NCBI RefSeq assembly: GCF_014205165.1
Contig: NZ_JACHMZ010000001.1
Location: 3,308,501 to 3,372,500 of the forward strand
DNA: 64,000 bases
Source: Micromonospora carbonacea
Lineage (GTDB): Bacteria; Actinomycetota; Actinomycetes; Mycobacteriales; Micromonosporaceae
Direction of reading: 5' to 3'
Shown: piece by piece, positions 17,687 to 26,039 of the stretch
How the letters are laid out: the number at the start of each line of letters is the position of its first letter
How positions within the stretch are numbered: the first letter of the stretch is position 1
The notes under the pieces: model-generated
Told to the model about the DNA's origin: nothing
The model's input: only the letters and a program-made list of their open reading frames with translations
Databases searched by the model: none
Made by a program: the position numbers and the translations under genes

Positions 17687-18463
17687 GTGCACGGCGTGCC
17701 GGATCATGCCGAACCGACCCAGTCGACCCCACCGAGCGCCGACTCCGCCGCGGGCGTCGGGGCGTCCCGTCGGCCCGTCGAGGCGGTCCTGTTCGACTTC
17801 CACGGCACCCTCGCGCAGGTGGAGGAGCCCCACGACTGGGTGCTCGCCGCCGCGCGGGCGTGCGGGGTGGCCCTGGAGCGGGTGCGGGCCACCGCGCTGG
17901 CCGACCGGCTGCTCACCGCCGGCCGGGCCGGCGGGCCGCTGCCGGCGCGGGTGCCGCCGGCGCTGGCCGAGCTGTGGGCCGAGCGGGACCTCTACCCGCA
18001 CGCGCACCGGGGCGCGTACACGGGGTTGGCGGCCACCGTGGACGCCGGGATCGACGGCCTCGCCGACGCGCTCTACGAGCGGGTGCTGCGGCCCGACGGG
18101 TGGGTGCCGTACCCGGACACCGCGCCGACCCTCGCGGCGCTGCGGTCGGCGGGGGTGAAGGTGGCGGTGGTGAGCAACATCGGCTTCGACATCCGGCCGT
18201 TCTTCGCCGCGTGGGGTCTCGACGCCCTGGTGGACGCGTTCGTCCTGTCCTACGAGGTGGGGCGCTGCAAGCCGGACCCGGCGATCTTCTGGCGGGCCTG
18301 CGGGATGCTCGGGGTGGACGCGGAGCGGGCGCTGATGGTGGGCGACACGGCGGCGGACGCCGGGGCGGTGCGGGCCGGCTGCGCGGCGCTGCTGCTGCCC
18401 GAGGCCGAGCCGGGCCGGCCCAACGGGCTGGGCTCCGTGCTCGACCTGGCCCTGCGCGGCTGA
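17687..18463 (+). CDS. HAD-superfamily hydrolase
   Basis: The 258-residue HAD phosphatase-like enzyme has motif I VLFDFHGTLAQ, in which the second Asp of the usual DxD is replaced by His (DFHGT). Motif II region is VAVVSNIGFD, Lys motif III GRCKPDPAIF and motif IV MVGDTAADAGA. The altered motif I leaves the nucleophilic Asp but removes the general acid/base Asp of a classical phosphatase, so catalysis may differ. The GTG start at 17687 has a disordered ~28-residue leader; a second GTG lies at 17696. Confidence 0.85.
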   Translation: MHGVPDHAEPTQSTPPSADSAAGVGASRRPVEAVLFDFHGTLAQVEEPHDWVLAAARACGVALERVRATALADRLLTAGRAGGPLPARVPPALAELWAERDLYPHAHRGAYTGLAATVDAGIDGLADALYERVLRPDGWVPYPDTAPTLAALRSAGVKVAVVSNIGFDIRPFFAAWGLDALVDAFVLSYEVGRCKPDPAIFWRACGMLGVDAERALMVGDTAADAGAVRAGCAALLLPEAEPGRPNGLGSVLDLALRG

Positions 18464-18475
18464 TCCGTTCCCCGG

Positions 18476-18507
18476 CCCGGCGCGCCCCTATTCGACAGCG
18501 CGCCGGG
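18476..18507 (+). terminator. Hairpin terminator after HAD gene
   Basis: CCCGGCGCGC pairs with GCGCGCCGGG across a 12-nt loop. A pyrimidine-rich stretch (TCTCCTTTCC) follows. Confidence 0.5.
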
Positions 18508-18584
18508 CGGTCTCCTTTCCGCCGAATGAAACGGTCGAGAAGGCTCGAATTACCCCTGCCGTCCTACGGACGGGATCCCCGGGC

Positions 18585-18614
18585 GTGACATATTGCTCGA
18601 CGTCGTTGGATAAT
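18585..18614 (+). promoter_or_regulatory. Candidate promoter of the TDO/kynureninase operon
   Basis: GTGACA (18585-18590) and GATAAT (18609-18614) are separated by 18 bp in an AT-richer pocket, about 70 bp before the first gene of the cluster. It is a good match to a vegetative sigma promoter. Confidence 0.5.
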
Positions 18615-18682
18615 GTCCGCCGCGATGAGCCGTCGCGGGTCGCGTTCAGGTGCCCCGACGCTTAGCCGAAGGGGACAATTCC

Positions 18683-19387
18683 GTGAAGCGGGACCACTCA
18701 CCCGTGCTGCCGGGCGACGGCGACACCGACTATGCGCGTTACATGCGCGTCGACGAGCTGCTCGACCTGCAACGCACCCCGGAGCAGGTGATCTGTCGCG
18801 ACGAGCTGCTCTTCCAGGTGGTCCACCAGTCGACGGAGCTGTGGCTCAAGCTCGCCGCGTCCGAGCTGCGCGAGGCCGCCGCGCGACTCGACGCCGGCGA
18901 GCCGGGCGCGGCGGAGCTGCTGCTGACCCGGGCGGCGCTCGGCGTGCGGCTGGTCACCGACCAGCTGGAGATGTTCCGCCACCTGTCCCCGGCCGACTTC
19001 CAGGCCATGCAGCCGGCGCTCGGCAACGGCTCCGGCGCAGAATCGCCTGGTTGGCGGCAGGTGCAGGCCGCCAGCCGGCGGCTCGGCCGGGCCTTCGCCG
19101 ACCACCTCGCCGCCGTCGGCGTCGACGTGTCCGCGCTGCCGGGCACCGACCCCGCCGATCCGCTGCACAGGCTGGCCGAGGCCATGGTGGAGTGGGACGA
19201 ACGGGTCGCGTCCTGGCGGGTGCGGCACTACCAGGTGGCCCTGCGCATCGGCGGGCACGGCCCGGCCGGCACGCCGGGCAGCCCGGCGACGATGCTCGCC
19301 CGGCTGATCGACCACCGGTTCTTCCCCGAGCTGTGGCAGCTGCGGGTGGGCGTCGCCGGCCCCGCGCCGGCCACCCCACGGCCCTGA
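18683..19387 (+). CDS. Tryptophan 2,3-dioxygenase family protein
   Basis: The 234-residue heme dioxygenase-like protein would open the indole ring of tryptophan to N-formylkynurenine. It has the canonical distal segment DELLFQVVHQSTELWLK (His48), LSPADF, a GSG..SPGW loop and the proximal region WRVRHYQVALRIGG with heme-ligand candidate His182, then GTPGSP. GTG 18683 follows AAGGGG. It is shorter than common bacterial TDO, as in antibiotic-pathway versions. The substrate could be a modified tryptophan. It is the first gene of a four-gene operon. Confidence 0.85.
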   Translation: MKRDHSPVLPGDGDTDYARYMRVDELLDLQRTPEQVICRDELLFQVVHQSTELWLKLAASELREAAARLDAGEPGAAELLLTRAALGVRLVTDQLEMFRHLSPADFQAMQPALGNGSGAESPGWRQVQAASRRLGRAFADHLAAVGVDVSALPGTDPADPLHRLAEAMVEWDERVASWRVRHYQVALRIGGHGPAGTPGSPATMLARLIDHRFFPELWQLRVGVAGPAPATPRP

Positions 19388-19449
19388 CCGGCCGCCGCCG
19401 GAATCGTCGGTTCCTCACCGTCCGTATTTAACACGACCGTAATGTTGAG

Positions 19450-20748
19450 GTGCCGTTCGTGCGTGAGCTGACGATTTGGCGATCCGGCCTATCCGATCCC
19501 GGCGACTTTCCCTACTCTGCGGTGCTCGACGCGTTCCAGCGCGTCGGTAAACACTTTGTCGAAAAAGAACTGCTCGCACTTCTCGACGAGATACGGACGC
19601 ACGTCGTCGCGGCGGGGCGCGCCGCCGCCGGGCCCACGGAGCCGCACCGGTTGCTGCGCGAGTTCCTCGACGTCGCGCTCGACAAGTGGGACGGCCGGTA
19701 CGACTACCGCAGCTACCTCGCGCTGCCCCTGCTGCGGCTGCCCTGCACGGCGGACGACCCCGGGACCGACGCGGTGCCCGACCCGGCGGACGCCCGCCGC
19801 GACTCCGACCGGCTCCTGGTGCGGCTGGTCGCCGACGCCCTCGCCTTCGAACTCGCCGCCACGGCCGGAGCCACCACCCTGCTCCCCGAGCAGCGCCCCG
19901 GCCCGGCGACGGTCGCGAAGCGCCTGCGGCTCGGCGTCCGGGCCGTGTTGCCCGCGATGTCCCGGCTGGACCCGGCGTGGACGGTCGACGACCGGAGTCC
20001 GGCCACCGCCGCGGCGGCCCTGCACGCGTTCGCCGTCGCCGACGGCACCGGCGACGAGGAGCACCGGCTGCGGCTGAGCATGCTGCCGGTGTACCGGTCG
20101 CACGACGAGTACCTGTTCGTCCGGGTGCTCCAGGCGTACGAGTGCGTCTTCGCCGGGCTCGCCGACGAACTGCGCGGCACGGTCGCCGCCCTGCGCACCG
20201 GGCAGCCGGGCACGGCGGCCGGCCCGCTGGCGTCCGCCCGCGACCGGCTCGCCGCCGCCGCGCCGCTGTTCTCGCTCCTGGCCACCATGCAGCCGGAGTC
20301 CTTCCGGACCTTCCGGGAGTACACCGAGGGGGCCAGCGCCATCCAGTCCCGCTCCTACAAGCTGGTGGAGTCGCTGTGCCGTACCCCCGACGGGTCGCGG
20401 CTGGACTCGGCGGCCTACCGCTCGGTGCCGGAGGTGCGCGAGTGGGTGCTCGCCGGGCACCCGTCGGTCGACGCCGCCTACCGGGCGGCGGCCCACGCCG
20501 GCCGGCTCGCCGGGGCCGACCGCGACCGGGTGGAGCGGGAGATGCGCGCCTTCGCCGAGGCGGTGCTCGGCTGGCGGCGCACCCACCACCGGCTGGCGGT
20601 CCGGATGCTCGGCGCGCGCCCCGGCACCGGATACACGGAGGGCACCCCCTACCTGGCCGCCGTCCGCTCCACCCCCGTCTTCACCGCCGTCGGCCCCGAC
20701 CCGGGCGCGACGGCCCCGCCGACGAACACCGGAGGCTGTCCCGCGTGA
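19450..20748 (+). CDS. Second TDO-superfamily heme protein (divergent)
   Basis: The 432-residue protein aligns by eye to the TDO fold. It has HDEYLFVRVLQAYECVF (residues 218-234) where TDO has HDE.LF..xHQ.YELWF. It also has SFRTFREYTEGASAIQSRSYKLVE (285-307) like the TDO FRDYL.PASGFQS..F segment. WRRTHHRLAVRMLG then GTGYTEGTPYL (375-402) is like WRFRHxxTVxRxIG...GTGGTSG. The proximal heme-ligand His379 is kept, but the distal His is Leu227. The chemistry is therefore probably not standard TDO. The N-terminal ~200 residues are unrecognised. GTG 19459 after TGAGG is an alternative start. It ends in a GTGA overlap with the next gene. Confidence 0.7.
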   Translation: MPFVRELTIWRSGLSDPGDFPYSAVLDAFQRVGKHFVEKELLALLDEIRTHVVAAGRAAAGPTEPHRLLREFLDVALDKWDGRYDYRSYLALPLLRLPCTADDPGTDAVPDPADARRDSDRLLVRLVADALAFELAATAGATTLLPEQRPGPATVAKRLRLGVRAVLPAMSRLDPAWTVDDRSPATAAAALHAFAVADGTGDEEHRLRLSMLPVYRSHDEYLFVRVLQAYECVFAGLADELRGTVAALRTGQPGTAAGPLASARDRLAAAAPLFSLLATMQPESFRTFREYTEGASAIQSRSYKLVESLCRTPDGSRLDSAAYRSVPEVREWVLAGHPSVDAAYRAAAHAGRLAGADRDRVEREMRAFAEAVLGWRRTHHRLAVRMLGARPGTGYTEGTPYLAAVRSTPVFTAVGPDPGATAPPTNTGGCPA

Positions 20749-21923
20749 GCACCCCCGACCCGGCCCCGGCCGCCGACGAGGCGCGCTGCCTCGACGCGGA
20801 CGCGCACGCCGCCCTGCGCGCCGAGTTCCCGCTGCTGCGCACCTGCGTCTACCTGAACAACAACTCCACCGGCGCGGTCCCGCAGGGCGCGCAGCGGGTG
20901 CTGGCCGACTACTGGGAGACCCTGCGCGGCTGGCGCGACGACGTGTGGCAGGGCTGGCACGTCGGCCTCGACCGGTACGCCGACTCGGTGGCCACGCTCA
21001 TCGGCGCGCCCGCGGGCAGCGTCGTCACCGACGCGAACCTGAGCACCCTGCTGGCCCGGATCGCCTCCTGCTTCGACTACCGCCCGCCCCGCGACCGGGT
21101 CGTCACCACCGACCTGGAGTTCCCGACCGTGCCGTTCGTCTGGAACGCGTTCGGCCGCTACGGGGCGCACGCCGACGTCGTCGCCACCGGCGGTGTCCGG
21201 TTCGACCAGGACGCCCTCGAAGCGCGCATCGACGAGCGGACGCTGCTCGTGTGCGTGCCGCACGCCAGCTTCGCCTCCGGCGACACCATCGACCTGCCCC
21301 GGCTCGTCGCCCACGCCCACGACGCCGGCGCCCTGGTGATCGTCGACGCCTTCCAGACGGTCGGGGTGGTGCCGCTGGACGTGACCGCGCTGGGCGTGGA
21401 CGTCGTCCTCGGCGGCGCGCACAAGTGGCTGTGCGGCGTCGGCACCGCCTTCTGCTACGTCCGGCCCGACCTGACGCCCCGGCTGGAACCGGCGGCGACC
21501 GGCTGGCAGGCCGGGGACGTCGCGCTGACGTTCCGGCCGTCGACCGGCTGGGCGGCCGGCGCGCAACGGTTCGCCGGCGGCACGCCGTTCCCGCTCACCT
21601 CGCTGGTCTCCCAGGTGGGCCTGGACCTGCTGGCCGGCGTCGGGGCGCCCGCGATCCGGCGGCACTCCCTGGCCTGCACCGGGCGGATCGTCGAGCGGGC
21701 CGCCGCCGCCGGGATCACGGTGGTCAGCCCGACCGAGCCGCACCGCCGCGGCGGCGTCGTCTGCCTCGACGTGCCCGACGGGGAGGCGGTCAAGCGGCGG
21801 CTCGCCGCGCGGAACGTGATCTGCAGCTGGCGCGGCTGGCTACGGGTCGGCCCGCACGTCTACAACACCCTGGAGGAGATCGACGTGTTCATGGACGCCC
21901 TGGAAGCGGAGGTCCGCCGGTGA
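20745..21923 (+). CDS. Kynureninase-like class-V PLP enzyme
   Basis: The 392-residue fold-type-I PLP enzyme is in the aminotransferase-V/kynureninase group. VYLNNNSTGAVPQ is the N-terminal substrate loop, VIVDAFQTVGVVPLD holds the PLP-ring Asp, and VLGGAHKWLCG holds the Schiff-base Lys. Kynureninase would split (formyl/methyl)kynurenine into anthranilate and alanine; a desulfurase or epimerase-like role is possible on sequence alone. GTG 20745 is preceded by GGAGG and overlaps the TDO-like stop. The TDO neighbours make kynureninase the best reading. Confidence 0.78.
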   Translation: MSTPDPAPAADEARCLDADAHAALRAEFPLLRTCVYLNNNSTGAVPQGAQRVLADYWETLRGWRDDVWQGWHVGLDRYADSVATLIGAPAGSVVTDANLSTLLARIASCFDYRPPRDRVVTTDLEFPTVPFVWNAFGRYGAHADVVATGGVRFDQDALEARIDERTLLVCVPHASFASGDTIDLPRLVAHAHDAGALVIVDAFQTVGVVPLDVTALGVDVVLGGAHKWLCGVGTAFCYVRPDLTPRLEPAATGWQAGDVALTFRPSTGWAAGAQRFAGGTPFPLTSLVSQVGLDLLAGVGAPAIRRHSLACTGRIVERAAAAGITVVSPTEPHRRGGVVCLDVPDGEAVKRRLAARNVICSWRGWLRVGPHVYNTLEEIDVFMDALEAEVRR

Positions 21924-22945
21924 ACGTCACCCTGTCGCCGCGGGCGCTGATGAGCCTGCTCGCCAACGGCCCGAAGGCGATGGACGTGCTGGAGACGGCC
22001 CTCGCCCTGGGCCTGCTCGACGCGCTGGAGCCGGGCCCCGCCCGCCTGGGCGACCTCGCCGCGCGGTTCGGGTTCCGGCCGCTGCGGCTGTACAAGTTCC
22101 TGGACTGCCTGGAGAGCCTCGGCGTCGTCACCCGCGAGGAGCCCGACGACGACATCGCCGCCGCCCGCTACCGGGCCGAGCCGGGGCTGCGCGACGCCGT
22201 GGCGGCGGTCGTCGGGCCGGGCGCCGTCGAGCGGGACCGGGACCGCTACCCGTGGCGCGTGCTGCACGGCCGGCTGGCCGAGAGCCTGCGCGGCGAGGTC
22301 GGCATGACCGACGAGGACTTCGCGTGGCCGCCGCGCACCGACGAGCAGACCGCCGCGTTCGAGCGCAGCATGGCCGTCGGGCTCGGGCCGGTGCTGGAGA
22401 CCCTGCACCGGCACGCCGACCGGCTCTGGGCGGACCGCCGCCGGCTGCTCGACGTCGGCGGCGGCGACGGCACGCTCGCCGCCCGGGTGCTCGACGACGC
22501 CCCGCACCTGCGGGCCGACGTGTTCAACCTGCCGGCGGTGGCGCCCCTGGTGGCCGAGACCCGGCAGCGGCGCGGCCATGCCGAGCGGCTGGGCTTCGTC
22601 GGCGGGGACTTCTTCGCCGAGGCGCTGCCGACCGGCTACGACGCGCTGGCGTTCGTCCGGGTGCTGCACGACTGGCCCAACGACGTCGCCCGCCGGCTGG
22701 TCGAGGCGGCGTACCGGGCCCTCGAACCGGGCGGGCTGCTGCTCATCGGCGAGGAGTTCCGCACCCCGGACCGGCTGGCGATGCAGTTCTTCTGGAGCTA
22801 CTTCCTGATCGGCGTCGACAGCTGCGTGAGCCGGCTGCGGGAGGTCGAGTTCTACACGGGGCTGCTCAAGGAGGTCGGCTTCGAGCGGGTGGCGGTGCTG
22901 CCCGGCGGCTGGGAGCTGGTCACCGCGTACAAACCGGCGGCCTGA
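21920..22945 (+). CDS. SAM-dependent methyltransferase (O-methyltransferase family)
   Basis: The 341-residue class-I methyltransferase has an N-terminal winged-helix dimerisation domain (MSLLANGPKAMDVLETALALGLLDAL). The SAM motif is LLDVGGGDGTLA, and FVRVLHDWPNDVARRLV and LLLIGEEF lie downstream. This matches the acetylserotonin/hydroxyneurosporene-type family used in natural-product pathways. In known kynurenine-derived pathways a related enzyme methylates the (hydroxy)kynurenine ring. Its start overlaps the preceding stop (GTGA), so it belongs to the same operon. Confidence 0.85.
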   Translation: MNVTLSPRALMSLLANGPKAMDVLETALALGLLDALEPGPARLGDLAARFGFRPLRLYKFLDCLESLGVVTREEPDDDIAAARYRAEPGLRDAVAAVVGPGAVERDRDRYPWRVLHGRLAESLRGEVGMTDEDFAWPPRTDEQTAAFERSMAVGLGPVLETLHRHADRLWADRRRLLDVGGGDGTLAARVLDDAPHLRADVFNLPAVAPLVAETRQRRGHAERLGFVGGDFFAEALPTGYDALAFVRVLHDWPNDVARRLVEAAYRALEPGGLLLIGEEFRTPDRLAMQFFWSYFLIGVDSCVSRLREVEFYTGLLKEVGFERVAVLPGGWELVTAYKPAA

Positions 22946-22980
22946 CCGGGTCGGGCGGGCCGCGACCCGCCCGACCCGGT
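22945..22980. terminator. Strong bidirectional terminator hairpin
   Basis: A perfect 15-bp stem ACCGGGTCGGGCGGG (22945-22959) pairs with 22966-22980 around a 6-nt loop. It starts at the stop codon of the methyltransferase and separates two convergent methyltransferase genes. Confidence 0.8.
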
Positions 22981-22987
22981 CGGCGCG

Positions 22988-24004
22988 TCAGGCCCGGCGG
23001 CCCACCACGGCGCCGTTGGCGCCCGGCGCGTCGAACGTCAGCCGCTCGACGTCGACGAAGCCGGCGTCGGCGAGCCACGCCGCGTACTCGGCGCCGGAGT
23101 AGTTCTTGCCGCCCTCGGTCTCGACGAGCATGTTCATGCCCATCAGGGCCGCCTCCGGTGGGCCGGCGCGGTCGTCGTCGAGCAGCAGCTCGCAGATGAC
23201 GACCGCGCCACCGGGCGGCAGCGCGGCGTGGCACTTGGCCAGCAGCGCCCGGTTGGTCGGTTCGTCCCAGTCGTGCAGGATCATGCTGAGCAGGACGACG
23301 TCGTGCCCCTCCGGGAGCGCCGGGTCGGCGAGGAAGTCGCCGGCGACCGTGCCGATCCGGTCGGTCAGGCCCTCGGCCGCGATCCGCTCCTGTGCCTTCG
23401 CGCACACGTGGGGCAGGTCGAAGATCGTCGCCCGCAGCTGCGGCAGCCGGCGGCAGAACTCGATCGGGAACGCCCCGGCCCCGCCGCCGACGTCGAGCAG
23501 CCGGGTGTGCGCCCCGAAGTCGTACGTGTCGGCCAGCGCGCGGGCGGTGAAGCTGGAGGTGGAGAACATGGCGTCCCAGAACTGCGCCAGCATCTCCGGG
23601 TCGACGGTGTCGAACAGCGACTCCTGCGCCTGCGGGTCCCAGGTCAGCGGCCGGTTGGTGCGCAGCGCGTCGGCGATGCGGTGCCACGGCAGGTAGGTGC
23701 GCAGGTCGGAGTAGCGCACCTGGGCGCCGAAGTAGTAGGGCCGCCCCTCCACCAGGAACTGCTCGGCCAGCTCGGTGTTGCGGTAGCCGTCGCCGGCCCG
23801 CTCCAGCAGGCCGAGGGACGCGCTCGCGGCCAGCAGGAGGTCGGCGGGGCGCTCGTCGAGCCCGAACTCGGCGGCGGCCTCGGCGAGGGTGATCGTCCGG
23901 CCGCCCGCGAGGCGGGTGAACAGCCCGAACTCGACGCCGACGGCGAGGGTCTTGAACCCCCACACACCGGCCACCAGACGCATGAGAGGAGAGGGATTGA
24001 TCAT
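22988..24004 (-). CDS. Second SAM-dependent methyltransferase
   Basis: The 338-residue protein belongs to the same O-methyltransferase family. It has the N-terminal dimerisation domain, RLLDVGGGAGAFP, VLLSMILHDWDEPTNR and VVICELLLDDD. It is convergent with the operon and separated by a terminator, so it is independently expressed but functionally plausible for the same product. The ATG at 24004 has no clear Shine-Dalgarno sequence. The upstream DNA repeats ATCTCATG/TCTCATGATC, so leaderless translation or a different start is possible. Confidence 0.85.
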   Translation of the reverse strand: MINPSPLMRLVAGVWGFKTLAVGVEFGLFTRLAGGRTITLAEAAAEFGLDERPADLLLAASASLGLLERAGDGYRNTELAEQFLVEGRPYYFGAQVRYSDLRTYLPWHRIADALRTNRPLTWDPQAQESLFDTVDPEMLAQFWDAMFSTSSFTARALADTYDFGAHTRLLDVGGGAGAFPIEFCRRLPQLRATIFDLPHVCAKAQERIAAEGLTDRIGTVAGDFLADPALPEGHDVVLLSMILHDWDEPTNRALLAKCHAALPPGGAVVICELLLDDDRAGPPEAALMGMNMLVETEGGKNYSGAEYAAWLADAGFVDVERLTFDAPGANGAVVGRRA

Positions 24005-24276
24005 GAGAGCATGAGATCACAGCCCTCGTCGGATCCACAGTAGACACTCCGGGGCGGGTCGCCCGGCCGTCGGCCGGGCCCGCCGCCGCGGGCACTCGGG
24101 TGACGGCGGGCACACGCGCGGGCCACCTGCGCACCTGCCGCCGCGGGCGCTCAGGTCGGGGCGGACGCACGCGCGGGCCACCCGTGCGCCCGCCGCAACG
24201 ACCGGCCGCGCCGCCGCCCCGACGCCCCGCCGGATCGCGCGGGAACCACGCCGCGCCGCCGAGCGACTATCCGTAC

Positions 24277-25089
24277 ATGCGGTGCGAGCGGTGGCGGGAG
24301 ATGCTGTCGGCCCAGTTGGACGGGGAGGAGACCCCGGCCGAGCGGGTCGCGGCCGAGGGGCATTTGATCACGTGCGGTGACTGCCGGGTGTGGTTCGAGA
24401 CGGCCGCGGCGGTGACCCGCCGGGCGCGTACCCGGGTGGTGACGGCGACGCCCGACCTGGCCGACGCGGTGCTCGCCGCCGTGGCCGGCGGGCCGCAGCG
24501 GCGGCCACGGCGGTGGGCGCAACGGTGGTCGGCGCAACGGTGGCGGGAGCGGCTGGTCGCCGGGCTGCGGGCCACGCTGGGGCTGGTGGGGGCGGTGCAG
24601 GTGGTGCTGGGCCTGGTGCAGGTCGGCCGGGGCACCAGCGTCGCCCACGCGCACGTCACCGGGCAGCACCTGTGGCACGAGTCGGCGGCGTGGAACGTCG
24701 CCGTGGGCGCCGGATTCCTGTTCGTGGCGGTACGACGGTTTCCGCCGGCCGGCGTGCTGCCGATGCTCAGCGCCTTCGTCGCGACCCTGGTGCTGCTGTC
24801 GGTCAACGACCTGGTGACCGGCCAGGTCGCCGTGTCGCGGCTGGTCAGCCACGCGATCCTGGTGTTCGGCTGGGTGCTCACCGCGCTGCTGTCGCGCCCC
24901 GGCCTGCGGCCGGGTGGGCCCGCGCCCCGGCAGGGCCGGTCGCCGGGATCCCGCTGGCGCGTCGAGCTGGACGCGCCCGAGCCGTCGACGCCGACGCTGC
25001 GGCTGCTGCCCCCGCACCCGTACTCGGCGCAGGCCCACGCCCGCCGCGGCGCGGCCGTCGGGGGGCGGGGCGACCGGCGGGCCGCCTGA
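24277..25089 (+). CDS. Zinc-finger (zf-HC2) membrane anti-sigma-like protein
   Basis: The 270-residue protein has an N-terminal zinc-binding anti-sigma domain with the HxxxCxxC motif HLITCGDC, then a basic linker. About four hydrophobic segments follow (LGLVGAVQVVLGLVQVG; AAWNVAVGAGFLFVAV; MLSAFVATLVLLSVNDLV; LVSHAILVFGWVLTALL). The cytoplasmic C terminus is Pro/Arg-rich. ATG 24277 is chosen because upstream codons are low-complexity. It faces the ECF sigma gene convergently and is its probable antagonist, anchored in the membrane. Confidence 0.8.
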   Translation: MRCERWREMLSAQLDGEETPAERVAAEGHLITCGDCRVWFETAAAVTRRARTRVVTATPDLADAVLAAVAGGPQRRPRRWAQRWSAQRWRERLVAGLRATLGLVGAVQVVLGLVQVGRGTSVAHAHVTGQHLWHESAAWNVAVGAGFLFVAVRRFPPAGVLPMLSAFVATLVLLSVNDLVTGQVAVSRLVSHAILVFGWVLTALLSRPGLRPGGPAPRQGRSPGSRWRVELDAPEPSTPTLRLLPPHPYSAQAHARRGAAVGGRGDRRAA

Positions 25090-25118
25090 CCGGGCCCCGG
25101 TGCCCGGGGCGGGTGGGC

Positions 25119-25703
25119 TCAGCCGGCCCGCGTCGACCGGGTGTCGGCGTGCCAGGCGGCGACGAGGTCCTCCCGCGCCCGCGCGACCCGGGAGCGGATC
25201 GTCCCGACGGGGCAGCCGCAGACCTGCGCCGCCTCCGCGTACGACAGGCCGGCGACCTGGGTGGCGACGAACGCCTCCCGGCGCTCCGGGGCCAGGCCCG
25301 CGATGAGCTGGCGCAGGACGACCCCGTCGTCGGCGCCCGGCCCGGTCGCGGTCGCGTCCTCCGCCGCCGCCTGCCAGTCCGGCAGCGCCGCCGTGCGCGG
25401 GCGGGTCATCGCCGTGCGGACGTGGTCGACGGCGACCCGGCGGGCAATGCTGAACACCCAGGTGCGGGCCGAGGAGCGGCCGGCGAAGCCGGGCAGGCTG
25501 CGCAGCGCGCGCAGGAACGTCTCCTGGGTCAGGTCGTCGGCCTCCCCCGGACCGGCGAGGTGGGCCAGGAACCGCCACACCGGGCCCTGGAGCGCCCGGA
25601 CGAAGGCGGCGGCCGCCGGCTGGTCGCCCGCGCCGGCCAGCCGCGCCCAGCGGGTCACCTGCTCGTCGTCGGCCCCCGCGCCAGCCAACCCGGGGCCGCT
25701 CAC
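25119..25703 (-). CDS. ECF RNA polymerase sigma factor
   Basis: This is a group-4 sigma factor with region 2 (PVWRFLAHLAGPGEADDLTQETFLRALRSLPGF; SARTWVFSIARRVAVDHVR) and region 4 (LAPERREAFVATQVAGLSYAEAAQVCGCPVGTIRSRVARAREDL). The GTG at 25703 gives 194 residues, the normal ECF size. The open frame continues to 25979 but is low-complexity there. The facing zf-HC2 membrane protein is the likely cognate anti-sigma factor. The arrangement is convergent rather than the usual sigma/anti-sigma operon. Confidence 0.88.
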   Translation of the reverse strand: MSGPGLAGAGADDEQVTRWARLAGAGDQPAAAAFVRALQGPVWRFLAHLAGPGEADDLTQETFLRALRSLPGFAGRSSARTWVFSIARRVAVDHVRTAMTRPRTAALPDWQAAAEDATATGPGADDGVVLRQLIAGLAPERREAFVATQVAGLSYAEAAQVCGCPVGTIRSRVARAREDLVAAWHADTRSTRAG

Positions 25704-25980
25704 GGGCGGCCGTCCGTGCCGGTGCCGACCGGCGGCCGCGACGGGCGGTGCCGTCGGGCGCTCACCTGGACCGGTACGGTCCGTGACGCTGCTCGGTTCA
25801 CGTGGTCTGTCTCCCGGCCCAGCTCCGGCGGTTGGCACCCCCCGCCGGGGCGGAGGACCGATCTCGATACGCCGCCCGGAAGCGCCGCACCCTGGTTGGT
25901 CGGTGGCCGGGGCGGAAAAGTTCCCGGAATCCGCTCGGGCAGGTCCGGGGTTCCTATGCCCGAGTAGCGGTCCGGACACG
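25704..25980. other. Upstream region of ECF sigma gene
   Basis: I see no conserved gene here. On the minus strand it contains GGAAC (25924-25920) followed after 17 bp by CGAC (25902-25899). This is reminiscent of ECF promoters (GGAAC...CGTC) and could be an autoregulatory promoter about 200 bp before the chosen start. The evidence is weak. Confidence 0.3.
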
Positions 25981-26020
25981 CCCGTGCGGGCCGCCCCCGG
26001 TCAGGGGCGGCCCGCACGGG
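25981..26020 (-). terminator. Hairpin terminator after PepSY gene
   Basis: A perfect 17-bp stem CCCGTGCGGGCCGCCCC (25981-25997) pairs with 26004-26020 around a 6-nt loop, just beyond the PepSY stop. Confidence 0.75.
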
Positions 26021-26039
26021 TGCGCCGGAGCCGGCCGGC

